Origin: Strongyloides papillosus
Taxonomy: Eukaryota > Nematoda > Chromadorea > Rhabditida > Strongyloididae
Length of the DNA stretch: 64,000 nt
Reading direction: 5' to 3'
NCBI GenBank assembly: GCA_005656395.1
Contig: SRSI01000060.1
Span: 868,001 to 932,000, forward strand
Within the stretch, counting starts at the first letter, position 1. Every line of letters starts with the position of its first letter. This document shows positions 13,332 to 25,084 of this stretch, piece by piece. A program made the position numbers and the translations under genes. The notes beneath the pieces are model-generated. The model was not told where the DNA came from and did not search any database. It saw only the letters and a list, made by a program, of their open reading frames with translations.

Positions 13332-14714
13332 TAAAAGCATTACTGTTAAAAAATTTTAGAAATTTAATTTCATTAATTTTGTTAAATAAATTTTGCGCTT
13401 AATAATACAGATTATTTTTAAATAATCTTGAAATGTTTATGTTATACTAAAGAAGTTATTAAACACTTTAGATTTAAAATAAATTTTCCTGATTAATACA
13501 AAACCACGTCTATTCAGCTTCATAAATTCAACATTTAAACAGAAAGTATAATAAAGTACTTAAAGAAAGAAACAAAAATGATAAATTATGTAAGAGTATC
13601 GGAAATTATACTGATATAACATCTTTCAAAACTTTCCATGAAAAGCTGCAATGTTTACCAAATAAAAGCATTTTTAATCTAAAAAAATAGATATATCACT
13701 AAAAAGTTTATCATCTTATTAAAATATTGAAATTTGAAGAGATAAATAAAGATTCACTGTTTTTTTACAGAAATCTTATAGTTGAAATTCCCTTAATATA
13801 ATTGCTAATGATTCATTTTTAACATTGGTAACTAACATTTTTAAAGCTTTTCAAATAGTAAAAAATTTGCAACATCTACAACACTATACCAATTTTTGCT
13901 ATTTACTAAACACTTCAAATTTAAACATGATTTTAAGCTAAATATCATAAATGAAGAAAAGGACGTGTATTTGAAAACAGTTTATTGTAAGATGAAAAGT
14001 GTAGAATAGCTATGCAATAATGCTTTGGAAGACTTTGGTATTATTAATGATGGAAATGTCGCCGCCATAGCTTATAATTTTTTTAAATAATGGTAGCATA
14101 TTACGATTACTCAAGATTTTAATTTATAAATTTAAATATAGAGCAACACATTCAATTGTTATTTGTTTATGAAATTATAATTGTAAGAAGCTAAATTGTA
14201 TGCCTACTAGTTCAAAAGAAAAGAAAGCTGTTCCATATCTACAAAAGCTAGAAAAAAAATTTATCTAGTTTTTCATTATTAATGTTTGAGTATAATTTAC
14301 ATATTTGATGCTAATAATAAATTTCCAAGTAAAATATTTCATAGTTTCAATCTACTAAAAAATTAAGTATATCGTTTTTTGATATTTAAATTATAAAATA
14401 TATTATGTATATAACTTTCTGAGTTGAATTCAACGATGTTTGCTTGTTAAATTTGCATAAATATGATATAATTAATAAATGTTATTTTAAATAATTGAGC
14501 TTTAAAAAAATTTAAAACAGAATTTAATTGTATTTCTTCAATAATTCCAGATTTATATACTTTTCTAGTATAAAAAAGATTAGATTGTTTGGATAGTTAA
14601 TCATATCATTGTTTTTTTATTCATTTAAATCCATAGATTTTTAGTCTCTCTTCAAAGTAATGAAAATGATTATTTTATGACCTCAGAAAGCAGTGAGTAA
14701 AAAATGTAAGATTA
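13332..14714. other. AT-rich intergenic DNA
   Basis: No gene, RNA or clear repeat was recognised in this segment. Confidence 0.55.
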
Positions 14715-17537
14715 CACAGAGAGAAATTTACAAAAAAAATCATCCTCAATTTTTAATTTTTGTTCTCAGACTTAATTTTTCGTCCCGAGCATATAATTTT
14801 CTATCCTAAACGCAAAATTCGACAGTTATATTTATTATTGCCGCTTACGATATATTTTGTAATATTTATTTAAAATTATGGTTTTTTTTAAATGTATTAA
14901 AACAATTTATATATAAAATTTGATAAAAGATAGGTATTTAACAAACATCAGCTTGCTTTAGTCGTTCCTCTTGGACAAGCTATTTGTCTTCTTTTCAAAT
15001 ACAAAAAAATGTATCAAAAAAACTTTAAAATCTTTTGTTTCATAATAATGTTGATGCAAATTAACAATTAACATTTTATTTTTATCATGTTTTATAATAT
15101 TGATGATTAGTATTAAAATATTACATAAGTTTTTGAATGTTAAACAAGTATTATCGTTTTTTAAAAATTGTTTTATTATATATTTTAATGATTTTAAAAC
15201 AGTTTGATATTTGAATAAATTTCTTAAATTTTTAATAATGAAATAGTAAAATAAAAAGAGTACTTAAATTAAACTTCTAATTAGTATAAAAAGCTAGATT
15301 TATATTATTAGATATGATTGAAACTCAAAGTATAGATTATTTTTCACTTCCGTTATTTTTTTTAAACATTAGTAATGTTTAAGAATTGGTATATAAAGCT
15401 ACGTAAATTAAAATAAATAAAAGTTTTAATATCACAAATAATTTCCTGATCTCTCTTCCTCTTATTTTAAATATAGGAATTATCTAGCATATGTTAACTT
15501 AAAATGTATAGAATTAAATTTTAGATAATGTTTATCTAAATATTTTAGATATTTTATATGTTATTAAAGAAATTAAAAAATATTTTTAATTCTACCAGGT
15601 AAAAAATAATAATTTATAATCTGTTTAAAAAAAATATTGTAAAAAAAGCAAAACTATTTTACGATCTGCGACAAAAGCATAACACTGAGAGATATTTGCA
15701 ACTTTTTTTTTGCAATTTTGGAAAAATGTATCTTTTACAACTAAAAAATGTTTCAAGTTTTTAAATAAAAACTTATTATTTGAAATAAACATTTTCCTTA
15801 AATGCTTTTATTTAAAAAAAATAAATTCTAAAGTGAAAGAAAAATACCACAAGTTTAATTCTTGATTTCTGAGATCGTTGGTTATATAAATATGATTTAA
15901 TTTGCTTGTCGACTTTTTTAGCGGGAAAAAATAAGAAAATGAAATACTTTACTTTTTTCACGAATTTTGTAATATAAAGTATTTTAAATTCTTCAAATAT
16001 AAAAAAGTTGTAGAAACAAAATTTTTTAAAATCTCTTCAACAAAGCTAACTTCTCTTCTAAAGGTCTTAAAGTTAAATGATATAGAAGTCAAAAGTATAT
16101 AAGTGTAAAAAGAATAGTTTATAAGAAATGTCTCAAAAAATTTCAAATAAAAATTGAGTTTTAGAATAAGATATGATAATGCTAATTAATTTTTTTGTAG
16201 ATTACTTTCTTATAACTAAAGATCTATAGATAAAACAAAAATATTTTTAGTTTGTATAGACTTGTAAACATATGATATTTTTTACTCTATTTAAAGATCT
16301 TTACTTTCTTTTGTATTAATTTACACTTTTGACCATTTTGAATAATAAAGTGCCAATTTTTACTATTAACTACTATCTTATTATTAATATTAATTATCTT
16401 AACCCTTTCACTGCAAGAATTTTTTTCTTTGTACTACGCACTCTTCTATGTATAAAATAGAAAGAGTACTTTTATATAGAATAAAAAGTTAACGAAAAAT
16501 TGGTAGTATATTTCTACAGTAAAATTAAAATAAATAGGCTAAAAATTAAATTTTTCTCTTTTAACTTTATAAAATTTATTTTTAAATTTAATTTTCAACT
16601 GTTTTTCATAATTTATTTTTTGTTTCCATCTTTTTTTCATATAAATTTTTTTATAATAAAAAAAAAATAGTATCATTCCAAAATTTCCCGCTTATAGTAT
16701 AAATTACCACTATGCATTAACATTTTTGTTTATGACGCGTATATGTGTCATCCGGTAGCAAAAGGGTTAAGCATATTAAACTATCAATCAACAATAAAAC
16801 CATAACATTTCATGGAAAAATCTATGTTTTTAATTAAATAATTATTTGACGTACCCTAACTTTAAAATTTACTAGTAATATTATAAAACGTTATAATAAC
16901 AAAGTTGGATTTTTATTAATAAAATAATTAGATTGATTGGTTTAATTTAAAAAACTACATTTATAGAATTCGAGAAAGGTTATTTTAATTTTAGAAGTTC
17001 ATAAGTCGACATGTACTTAGAATATGTATGTTTATCATATTAACTCCTGACAATGGAAAGGTTTTTAAGAAAAAAATATAATAACATTGTTTTTAACACT
17101 AGACTGAGCTAAGTTATTGTACTGTATGTGTGATATACTATTAAAGAATATCCTGTAGAAGTAAATTTTAAAATTTTTGAAGTTGTTAATAGTATTATAT
17201 TCATTGTCATTTGAAGAAAGTTCAAGTATAAAATACCATAGCATAAAACACAAACTTCAATTTATAAGTTATCAATTAAAGTAATTAACATGTAATCAAC
17301 TTGTAAAAATATTACTATGACTGAAATTTGGAAATAATAAAAACAATATTTAAAATTTAAAAAGTTTCTATTAAACTAATTGTTCTAACACGAAAATTTA
17401 AAAAAAAAAGTTGCAAATACCTTTCAGTGAAGATGGTAATTTGCATAATTAAAATTGAATGAAATTTTATGCAATTTTAATTTGGGGACGAAAAATTATG
17501 ACACAAAGGTGTTTTTTTGTGTAAATTTCTCTGTGTG
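14715..17537. mobile_element. 2.8-kb non-coding inverted-repeat element
   Basis: The left end (CACAGAGAGAAATTTAC...) and the reverse complement of the right end (CACACAGAGAAATTTAC...) match imperfectly for about 65 bp. The match includes a second shared block, TTAATTTTTCGTCCC on the left versus ATAATTTTTCGTCCC on the right. TA flanks both ends (14713-14714 and 17538-17539), consistent with Tc1/mariner-type insertion. The interior has no convincing transposase and holds a nested piggyBac-like MITE at 16403-16766. It is probably a large non-autonomous DNA transposon. Confidence 0.6.
16403..16766. mobile_element. piggyBac-like MITE (364 bp)
   Basis: It is flanked on both sides by TTAA (16399-16402 and 16767-16770), with ends CCCTTT...AAAGGG. 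A TTAA target and CCC-type terminus are hallmarks of piggyBac-family elements. There is no open frame. A second TTAA-flanked element with a similar end lies at 49684-50373. Confidence 0.6.
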
Positions 17538-17539
17538 TA

Positions 17540-18537
17540 GGTTTTTGTTTTTTAAAAACTTTTATATCTTAATATATTATATGCACACTTAAATGAAAAA
17601 AATAAATTTTGCGAACTTTAAAGGATGAAAATAAATTTTCATTCCTATAATATTACTCATCTGTATAAAAGTAGTGTCGTCTAGTGATTTAGATTATATC
17701 GATAACTACTACAAAATTATAAAGACATATACAATATAATATTCCATGTAAATGAAAATGCAAATGTAAAATCAACTTAATCATTAATTTGCCAATAGAA
17801 ATTAAATATTACATGAAATTATATATCATAAAAAATGTGTACGATATCCTTTTAATGCTAATATTGATAAAATTATTGTTTGGTTACAATATCTTATTAA
17901 AATACGACACTCTCATTATTGTTACAAATATATTAAAATCCATTTTCTTCTCCAACGATAAAACACATATTCGGCATCCTTAAAAAAATAAAAATTACAC
18001 AACTTTGATTTAATAAAACTTTTATGTAAACATATACTATCATATATTCCATGTAATCAGAAACAAAAATATTAAACGTAAATTCTACTTATCAATAATT
18101 TTGGCAAATGAAAATATGTAATACATGAAATTATATATCATAATAAGTTTCCACAATATCCATTTACTGTTAATAAGAATAAAATTATTTTTTAATTATC
18201 ATATTTTATTAACATTATACACTCTTAATATTGCTACAAAAATATTAAAATCCAATTTCTTTTCCAACAATAGAACACATAATCGTTACCATTATGAAAA
18301 ACTAAAAAATCAAATGAAAATTGTACAGCTTCAATTTAATAATAAACGATAATTATCTAAGACACCAGGCGACGCTTCTTTTTACAGATGAGTGATATTA
18401 TAGGAATGAGAATTTATTTTCATCCTTTAAAGTTCGCAAAATTTATTTTGATCATTTAAAGCTCGCAAAATTTATTTTGTTCTTTTAAGTGCGCGTATAA
18501 TATATTAAGATATAAAAGTCTTTAAAAAACAAAAACC
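17540..18537. mobile_element. 998-bp foldback element with internal duplication
   Basis: Inverted arms of about 140-170 bp (17540-17680 and 18370-18537) start GGTTTTTGTTTTTTAAAAAC and share blocks such as CGAACTTTAAAGGATGAAAA. TA flanks both sides, and the left TA is shared with the neighbouring element. Between the arms, two diverged direct repeats of about 310-340 bp (about 17700-18010 and 18015-18360) share TACATGAAATTATATATCAT and AAAACACAT-like ends. Both carry a short related open frame (17789-17983 and 18125-18352). The coding potential is doubtful because the translation is low-complexity. Confidence 0.65.
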
Positions 18538-18544
18538 TAGATTT

Positions 18545-18700
18545 TTGATGTGGTTATTTATAATTTATAAGTAAAATATTCGCAAAAATATCAATTTAAA
18601 TAAGTCAAAATTTCTATTAACCGCAAAAAATCGTTCATAAACGCAAAAAAATTTGCAACTGCAAAAATCTGCACAATATATTTTTTTCAGTATACTTAAC
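18545..18700. repeat. Dispersed GCAAAAAT-rich repeat, copy 1
   Basis: The sequence shares TTTATAAGTAAAATATYCGC, several AACCGCAAAAA-type words and a GCACAATATATTTT end with 32565-32705. It is non-coding and probably part of an unclassified short transposable element. From here to 18939 nothing else was recognised. Confidence 0.6.
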
Positions 18701-18939
18701 ACTTTTTTTTACTAATTTTATGTAGTTGTTATTTCTATCAATTACTGCGTTATAGTTATCACTTTTTCCTCATAGTTACGAGTTATCATACACCATACTC
18801 TCTATTTAGTAGTAGTATTAACAAGTTATTAATTAATACAAAACATTTATTAATTAAAAAAAAGCAAGTATATTTGATGAAATAAAATTTAAATTTAAAA
18901 AATTCCAGATTTTAGTGGTATCGGTATTTTTAATTTCCT

Positions 18940-20249
18940 TTAGCATCTCTTTTTTTTGTTTGAACTTTTCCTAATACATTTTATTGTATTCCTTCTTCTT
19001 GTCAAAACATGCCTCGGCTTCAATGTGTTTTGGGTCATCAGTGGGTAGTTTAAGCCACTCTTTGTAATGTTGGCGTTGTTTGATTTCCCTGTCGCTGCCT
19101 TTCCTGCTTTTTTCTTCGCGACGCGATTCCTCATACTGAAGCCTTTTCTCTTTCTACATTTAAATCTTGGCTTCCGTCTAGATTCTAATTCATTGTCTTC
19201 TGGGAGATCGAGACATTCCTTCCTTTTTTTCTTTTCTTTGATACGTTGTTTGTCTCCATCTCGTTTCGTTTTCCTTCCTCTTCTAAATCTTCTTATCGTA
19301 CTCTAGTTTGACTTGGTCATCTTCACCTAACAGGGCCATGGAAGCAGCCATTTCTTTAGCTTTTCTTTTCCGTTGTCTATGATCTTCTGCTTTTTTCCCT
19401 TCTTCACCTTTTCTGCCTTTAGAAGTTGCTTGTATTCACTGGAGTCCTTAAGAAGAGTCTCCAACTTCTCTGCGACTTCTTTTTTCTTTTGCTTCCTCTT
19501 CCTAACGTTCCTGTTGTACTCGCTTCTATCTTCTTCTGTCATGGTCCTGTGCCGTTCTGTCCTCATCTTGCTATTCCACCGGATCTTAGAAACTCTTTCC
19601 TTTTCTGTCTTCCTATCCCTCCACTTTTTTGAATAGAAGTTTTTGGCGCGGAACTCCGCCAATTCAGATTTCGTCATCTTCTTTACCTTCTTCTCATACC
19701 GCATTTTGTCATATAAACGAATTATTTTAAAAATTTCCTTGTTCTCAAAATCTTTGTCACCCCTTTTGTAAACAACGTCGTGTGCTTGAACATTACGCCC
19801 GCATTTGACTTTATTTTCGAATACACTAAACATTGATACGTGTGGTTCTCACCATCTGCAGCAATACTTCTTGTACTTGTGGATATCAGTCTAAAACATG
19901 TTACCACATGATTCTTCACAAAGTCCGTGAGGCATCTCAATCTTTCTTTCATATTGATTTTTTCTTTTCTTAGGGATATACCTTTTGAGATATTCGTCCA
20001 CGTTGATGTTTCAGAATTTATCAGGATCGCTTCATCTACCAGACAGTCTTGCCCACATTCGTAATGCTGTATTGTTAAAATATGGATTCTTCTGTGCTGC
20101 AACAGCATGATTGTTAACACCAAGTATTTGAAAAAGCTTGTGTTGATGGCAATACAGTACCTACTTTCTCCTTTACTCATAATGCTCCTTAACTGTTGAG
20201 TTATTTTACTAATTTGTTTTTGGAAACTGTTTGGTCCTTCTTTCTCCAA
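18940..20249 (-). pseudogene. Lys/Arg-rich modular protein, downstream paralogue
   Basis: No known family was recognised. From the right, an N-terminal module (20249 to about 19850) contains NTSFFKYLVLTIMLLQ and HYECGQDCLVDEAIL. A shift of frame near 19830 leads into a 168-codon basic segment (19327-19833) dominated by K, R and E, with ELAEFRAKNFYSKKWRDRK and EKLETLLKDSSEYKQLL. Beyond its stop, 18960-19320 continues in other frames with a KEWLKLPTDD...KKKEYNKMY block. The same modules in the same order occur in the upstream copy (20250-31850), so both derive from one gene. The composition suggests a charged, largely helical protein; this is inference. Base composition is richer in GC than the surroundings. 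Frame breaks argue for a pseudogene, although introns I did not resolve could explain some of them. Confidence 0.55.
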
Positions 20250-21577
20250 TACAGCGAGTGGATCGAGTTATCACCATCCGTATCTCCTACCACAGTATAA
20301 TACATTTGGAAACTTCTCTTTTTATTTATATATTCTTAAATATTTTACGGTAAATCAGAAATGTTTTAACTCATATCACGCAAATTAGCTCGTTTCCTCT
20401 TTCTTTCTTGTTAATATTCTCGATGTTTCTATTTTGTTTAGAGCAATGATAGCGTATCCTAAAAGGAGTGTTTATTCTCTTTATAGCTTCCTTTGCCTTT
20501 ATATATTTTGAAATATCTTTTGATGATTAAGGGATATTTTGGGACAATATTTGCTGGTTGGTTCGTTTCTCCTTTATTTTCTTATTTATTTCTTTATGGT
20601 GTCTAGCATGATTTTCCCTATATGTAAGTACCCAAATTTAATAAGTAACTTCATCTCTTAAATCTTTTTCATTGAATTGTGCAGCTTCACTATTTTGTTC
20701 AGTAAGTCGAGAGCATTTCTCATTATAGGCATCATGATAAGTTCTTTATACCTTTCTTTGCCACTCGTACATTTTCTATAAGGTCTAGTGGTATACTAGG
20801 TGTGTTTTTTTTGTCTTCTGTGGTTTTCCTCTCCCTATATATTTTTCTTCTTTCTTGTCAGCTAGTGCTGCTCTCATTGTTTTGTAATTTCTTCAGTTGA
20901 ATACTGACCTTAGCTTTGAATTCTTCCATATTTATTTGAACATCACTATCGATGTTTTTTTTGAGTAGTTAAGAACATATTTTGTTGTAGGTGTCATTGT
21001 ATGCTTTTTCTCTTTCTTTGCCTTTTTTTACTATTATGTATTCTAGAATATCCAGTGGTATGTCGGAAATGTTTTTAATCATATCCTGGATCCTGGCTCG
21101 AACTTCGTTCACTTTCTTATTTACTTCTTCACGAGTCTTTTCTCTATATTCTTTTTTTTTCTTTAATTCTCTGAGCTTTAGCATTGGCTTTGGCTGCCAA
21201 CTCTTCTTCAGTTGGTTGGGTGGCAATTTTGTTTTGTTGCCGCAGCCTTCTGAGTTTAGCGTTATATTCACTTTTTCTTCTATTAATTTTATCGCGATTT
21301 CTGTCTCGATATTCTTTTCTTCTCTTTTTTGTAGCTTCAGCTTTCATTTTTAGTTCTTCTTCAGTAATTTGAACGGTCTTAGCAGTGGTACTTCGCTTGA
21401 ACTGTTGATAGTTCTTTTTTCTGTATCCTTTATTGTATTCTTTTCTTTTTTCAAGAAAATTTTTTGCAATGCTATGTCTTTCGTCGTCTTCTGGAAGTTT
21501 AAGCCATTATTTATATAGAAGAAGTAGCCTTTTGTTTTTCTCGTTATCTCTGTATACTTTATTTTTTTTTGACAGCA

Positions 21578-22528
21578 CACACAAAAAAAATTGGAAAGCA
21601 TATTTGCATAAAATATAATGAATTTTTCCCACCTAACAAAGTTTGAATTTTCTTAATTTGCGAATAATTTTATCGCATTTATATCGTATATAAAAATTAG
21701 ACAACAATTAAGTAGTTATTAAAATAAGTTTCAATTTTCTACTGAATTATTGTTATTTTAAAACAAAGACTATCTTCTACAATACTTTTTTAAATATAAT
21801 ATTAGAATTTAATTTCATGTAAGATTATAAATGCTTTTATAAAAAGCAATTCTGAGCATACCAAAATATTTTTATTAATATGTTTTAGTAGTTTGAGTTA
21901 TTAAAAATTACACTTTGTATTTATAAGATTACACTCTTCTGAAAGCTGAAAACTTTTTCTAATGACTTTTAATGTCCCTATTTAAAAAAATTAAATCTAT
22001 GAAAAGTTATGATATAACATGCATTTTTATCAATAGTAAAAAATATCTTCTACATAATTAAACTTTATATAAGAACAAATACTAAAATAATATTTTTAAT
22101 TATTAATGCTCTGTGTAGTTAAATAATAATTTTTGGTTTTTTGTTATTATTTTTACGAATTTTTATTTTTATTGTTGATAGTAAATTGTTTAGGACAATG
22201 ATTTTTGTTAATACTTAACAACTTTACACGAAATTGAGTTTTAACAACATGTTTCATGTATATTAGAAAAAAATCGGATTCTAAGATTAGCATTATATCA
22301 AAAACATTAAGATTAAATAAAAGTTACATTACTTAAAATATAAAACATGTACAATTTTGTAAAAAAACAGCAAAATTCTGCGATACAAAATATTTTTCAT
22401 CGTTTAAAACATTTTTGTTGTCGCTCGATAATTTTAAAATTTGAATAAATGTTGATTTTTTTAGTAGGTGGGAAATTTTTTTGCATTTCAGGTAGATTTG
22501 TCAAAATTTTTCCCATTTTTTTTCTGTG
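21578..22528. mobile_element. ~950-bp MITE, CACACAAAAAAA family, copy 1
   Basis: Inverted ends CACACAAAAAAAATTGG and, reversed, CACAGAAAAAAAATGGG, each followed inward by a TTTTCCCACCT-type block. The interior matches the copy at 48060-49008 closely and the copies near 39-40 kb more distantly. It sits inside the Lys/Arg-rich gene. The flanking dinucleotide is CA on both sides rather than TA. It has no coding capacity; minus-strand frames at the edge belong to the host gene. Confidence 0.75.
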
Positions 22529-22665
22529 CATCCATTAGCTTTTTTTTCCTGTTGATTTCTTGCCTTCCGCTTTTTGTGGTCATCTGACTTTTTTTATTAC
22601 GGAGATTCACTTTTTCCAGGATTTGTTTGTATTCAAGTGGATCTTTTGACAATTCATCAAGTTTT

Positions 22666-22743
22666 TGGGGACACGTCGTTTCACCACTGGTTTGTATGGA
22701 CATTTATAACAAGTTATAAAGGCTATTTTGCATTTTTCGACAT
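22666..22743. repeat. Left terminal inverted repeat of the USP element
   Basis: Two blocks (22666-22690 and 22722-22743) match the right terminus in inverse orientation. A 32-bp insertion between them is absent from the right end. The inner block contains the word that is tandemly repeated inside the element. Confidence 0.85.
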
Positions 22744-22804
22744 ATGCTTTAACAGTATAATATACAACAATATGGAATAAAAATACTTCGTATTGTATAT
22801 AATA

Positions 22805-23712
22805 GTGTATAAAAATGCAAAATAGACATTGTACGATGTATAAAAATGCAAAATAGGCATGTAGTTAAATAAATATTGCTGATTGGGAGGCAATATAAAG
22901 AAGTACAAAAAATGCAAAATAGACATTTAAAATGTATTAAAAAAGCAAAATAAACATATGAATTAATAATTAACACTACAAATAAGGTATAATATAGGGG
23001 GTACAAAAAAATGCAAAATAGACGTTGAGCAGTGTATAAAAATGCAAAATAGACATCGTGCAGTCTATAAAAATGCAAAATAGAATTATGGCTTAATTAT
23101 TAACAATATAAATAAGGTATAATATAGGGGGTACAAAAAATGCAAAATAGACATCGTACAGTGTATAAAAATGCAAAATAGAATTATGGCATGATTAATA
23201 ACACTATAAATAAGGTATAATATAGGGGGTACAAAAAATGCAAAATAGACATCGTACAGTGTATAAAAATGCAAAATAGAATTATGGCATAATTAATAAC
23301 ACTGATTATAAGGCAATATAAAGAAGTACAGAAAAATGCAAAATAGACGTTGAACAATGTATAAAAATGCAAAATAGACATATGGATTAATAAATAACAC
23401 TATAAATAAGATATTATATAGGGGGTACAAAAAATGCAAAATAGACGTTAAACAATGTATAAAAATGCAAAATAGAATTATGGATTAATTAATAACACTG
23501 ATTATGAGGTAATATAATAAAGTATAGAAAAAAGCAAAATAGATTTATGGATTAATTATTAATACTAATTATAAGGTAATATATGGATGTACAAAAAAAT
23601 GCAAAATAGACATCGTACAGTGTATAAAAATGCAAAATAGATTTATGGATTAATTGATAACACCGATTATGAGGCGATATAAAGAAGTACAAAAAAATGC
23701 AAAATAGAATTA
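22805..23712. repeat. ~98-bp tandem array built on a terminal-repeat motif
   Basis: About 19 copies of AAAAATGCAAAATAG (with one- or two-base variants) occur, all in the orientation of the right terminus. They are arranged in pairs 31-32 bp apart within a ~97-99-bp higher-order unit (successive first copies near 22812, 22911, 23009, 23138, 23238, 23336 and 23433). Spacers carry a recurring GGTATAATATAGGGGGTACA or a TTATAAGGCAATATAAAGAA variant. Minus-strand open frames through this array are periodic artefacts. Positions 23713-24026 are plain AT-rich DNA. Confidence 0.9.
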
Positions 23713-24026
23713 CAAGAGTTTAATGCAATTAATAAATTGTTTTATATAATACTACTGATATTATTAAATATATTTTAATAATCAAAGCATGATTAATTAA
23801 TATTTTAATAAAGTTACATAAATTACTATGCTGAAAATTATTTATATATTTTATTTGAAATTTACGGCAAGAGCGATAGTAGATTGGTAATTATTAACAA
23901 TAAATGTATTGATAAATTAAAAAAACAATTTTATATACAAATGTGGAAATTATTTTAAAATATTTTTATTAAAATAGTAAACATTAAATTAAAAAAATAA
24001 ACAATTAAAATATAAATTATACTTTA

Positions 24027-24353
24027 TCACCTAATTGCATTGTGTTTGGATTGTACTTTTCTTTTTCTTAAGTTACTAATCGTTGTTGATAGTGATTTGG
24101 CTTTTTCATTTAAACATGGCAAGAATAGTGTTAATGTTTTCAATAACACCCAGAAGAAGAAGAGTACAATAGAGAAAATTATTTTGAATGAAAATACAAT
24201 AGCATCCAAAACTTTATCCAATTCAAGTGTCTTAAAGTAAATATAGCCAACAGCCAATGTTATTGTAGTTCCAAATACAAATAGAAATACAGCTCCAATA
24301 CAAATGTAAAATTTGTATTTCTGTAAGGTATGACCAAACCATCCAGTAGACAA
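24027..24353 (-). CDS. Small membrane protein of the USP element
   Basis: A 108-codon single-exon frame with no recognised family. It has two long hydrophobic segments (about residues 14-40 and 52-80), separated by a short acidic/lysine loop (TLELDKVLD). A Ser/Thr- and Lys/Arg-rich tail of about 25 residues follows. Topology with a basic cytosolic tail is inference. Its ATG lies 26 bp from that of the divergent USP-like gene, so any promoters must overlap. It sits inside the inverted-repeat element and could be captured host sequence or element-encoded. The intact frame and higher GC than the flanks support coding. Confidence 0.55.
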   Translation of the reverse strand: MSTGWFGHTLQKYKFYICIGAVFLFVFGTTITLAVGYIYFKTLELDKVLDAIVFSFKIIFSIVLFFFWVLLKTLTLFLPCLNEKAKSLSTTISNLRKRKVQSKHNAIR

Positions 24354-24379
24354 TTTTGTAAATATAAAACTTATTCAAA

Positions 24380-25084
24380 ATGTTGCCTAAGCATTCTTAT
24401 TTACGACTAGCTGACAATGATTTCTATAATACTGAGGAAAACAAGAAATTTATATACAGCAAACAACATGAATCAGCTGCAGAATTCCTTTTCTTCATAC
24501 TTGATCAGTTTCAAAATCGGACTCCAGACTTAATGAAACGTCTTAATTATAAGGAAGAAAACAGTCTAATCTGCGAACATTGTAAAACTAGCAGGACAAT
24601 AAGTGAATTTGAAGCACCTATATTGAACATAAATATCAATGATGTTAATAACAAGAAGGATATAAATAGTGCAATAAAAGGGATGTTGGAATATGAAATA
24701 GAAAGTGTTGCTCGTAAATGCCTACTATGCAACAAGATTTCAAAAAACATGACTAAGAAACGGATAATAAGAAAATATCCAAAATATTTATTTGTGGAGC
24801 TTACAAAAAATGTCATGGATAAAGAACATCAAAATATGGGCATTGATTTCATATCCTCAAAAGATTCTTTGTATGTAAATGAATTCTTCACACCAAATAC
24901 GCCGTATAAACTGAAAGGATTTATTGCATACGAGAGATTTGGACGTAGAACAGGGCATTATGTAACTTATATACGTTATGAAGATAAGTGGCATTGCCTT
25001 AATGATAGTCAAAAGCCTAAAGAAATGGATGAAAAGGAATTGCCTACAGAAAGATCCACTGTTTTGCTTTATGAAATGAAATAA
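24380..25084 (+). CDS. Ubiquitin-specific protease-like protein, no Cys box
   Basis: A 234-codon intact frame. It shows the second half of a C19 (USP) fold in order: the Gln-box region QHESAAEFLFFILDQF (about residue 35), a Zn-ribbon pair of cysteine knuckles (CEHC near residue 60, CLLC near 115), and a Y-P-K-Y-L-F-V-E-L strand. The His box follows: GHYVTYIRYEDKWHC then LNDSQ (about residues 195-215). The N-terminal Cys box (G-x-x-N-x-G-N-T-C-Y) is absent. Upstream there is only the opposite-strand gene and the tandem array, so no exon can supply it. It should therefore bind rather than cleave ubiquitin; this is inference. Active USP domains are usually 300 aa or more. The frame is free of stops despite the truncation, which suggests selection or recent capture. 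Confidence 0.8.
   Translation: MLPKHSYLRLADNDFYNTEENKKFIYSKQHESAAEFLFFILDQFQNRTPDLMKRLNYKEENSLICEHCKTSRTISEFEAPILNININDVNNKKDINSAIKGMLEYEIESVARKCLLCNKISKNMTKKRIIRKYPKYLFVELTKNVMDKEHQNMGIDFISSKDSLYVNEFFTPNTPYKLKGFIAYERFGRRTGHYVTYIRYEDKWHCLNDSQKPKEMDEKELPTERSTVLLYEMK

Noticed and set aside
20991..21353. Long plus-strand frame rich in S, F and L
   Set aside because: It is the antisense shadow of the Lys/Arg-rich minus-strand coding sequence, whose modules align with a paralogue.
22723..23381. Several overlapping minus-strand frames of 62-109 codons rich in F, Y, I and H
   Set aside because: They run through the ~98-bp tandem array, and their repeated peptides simply translate the repeat unit.
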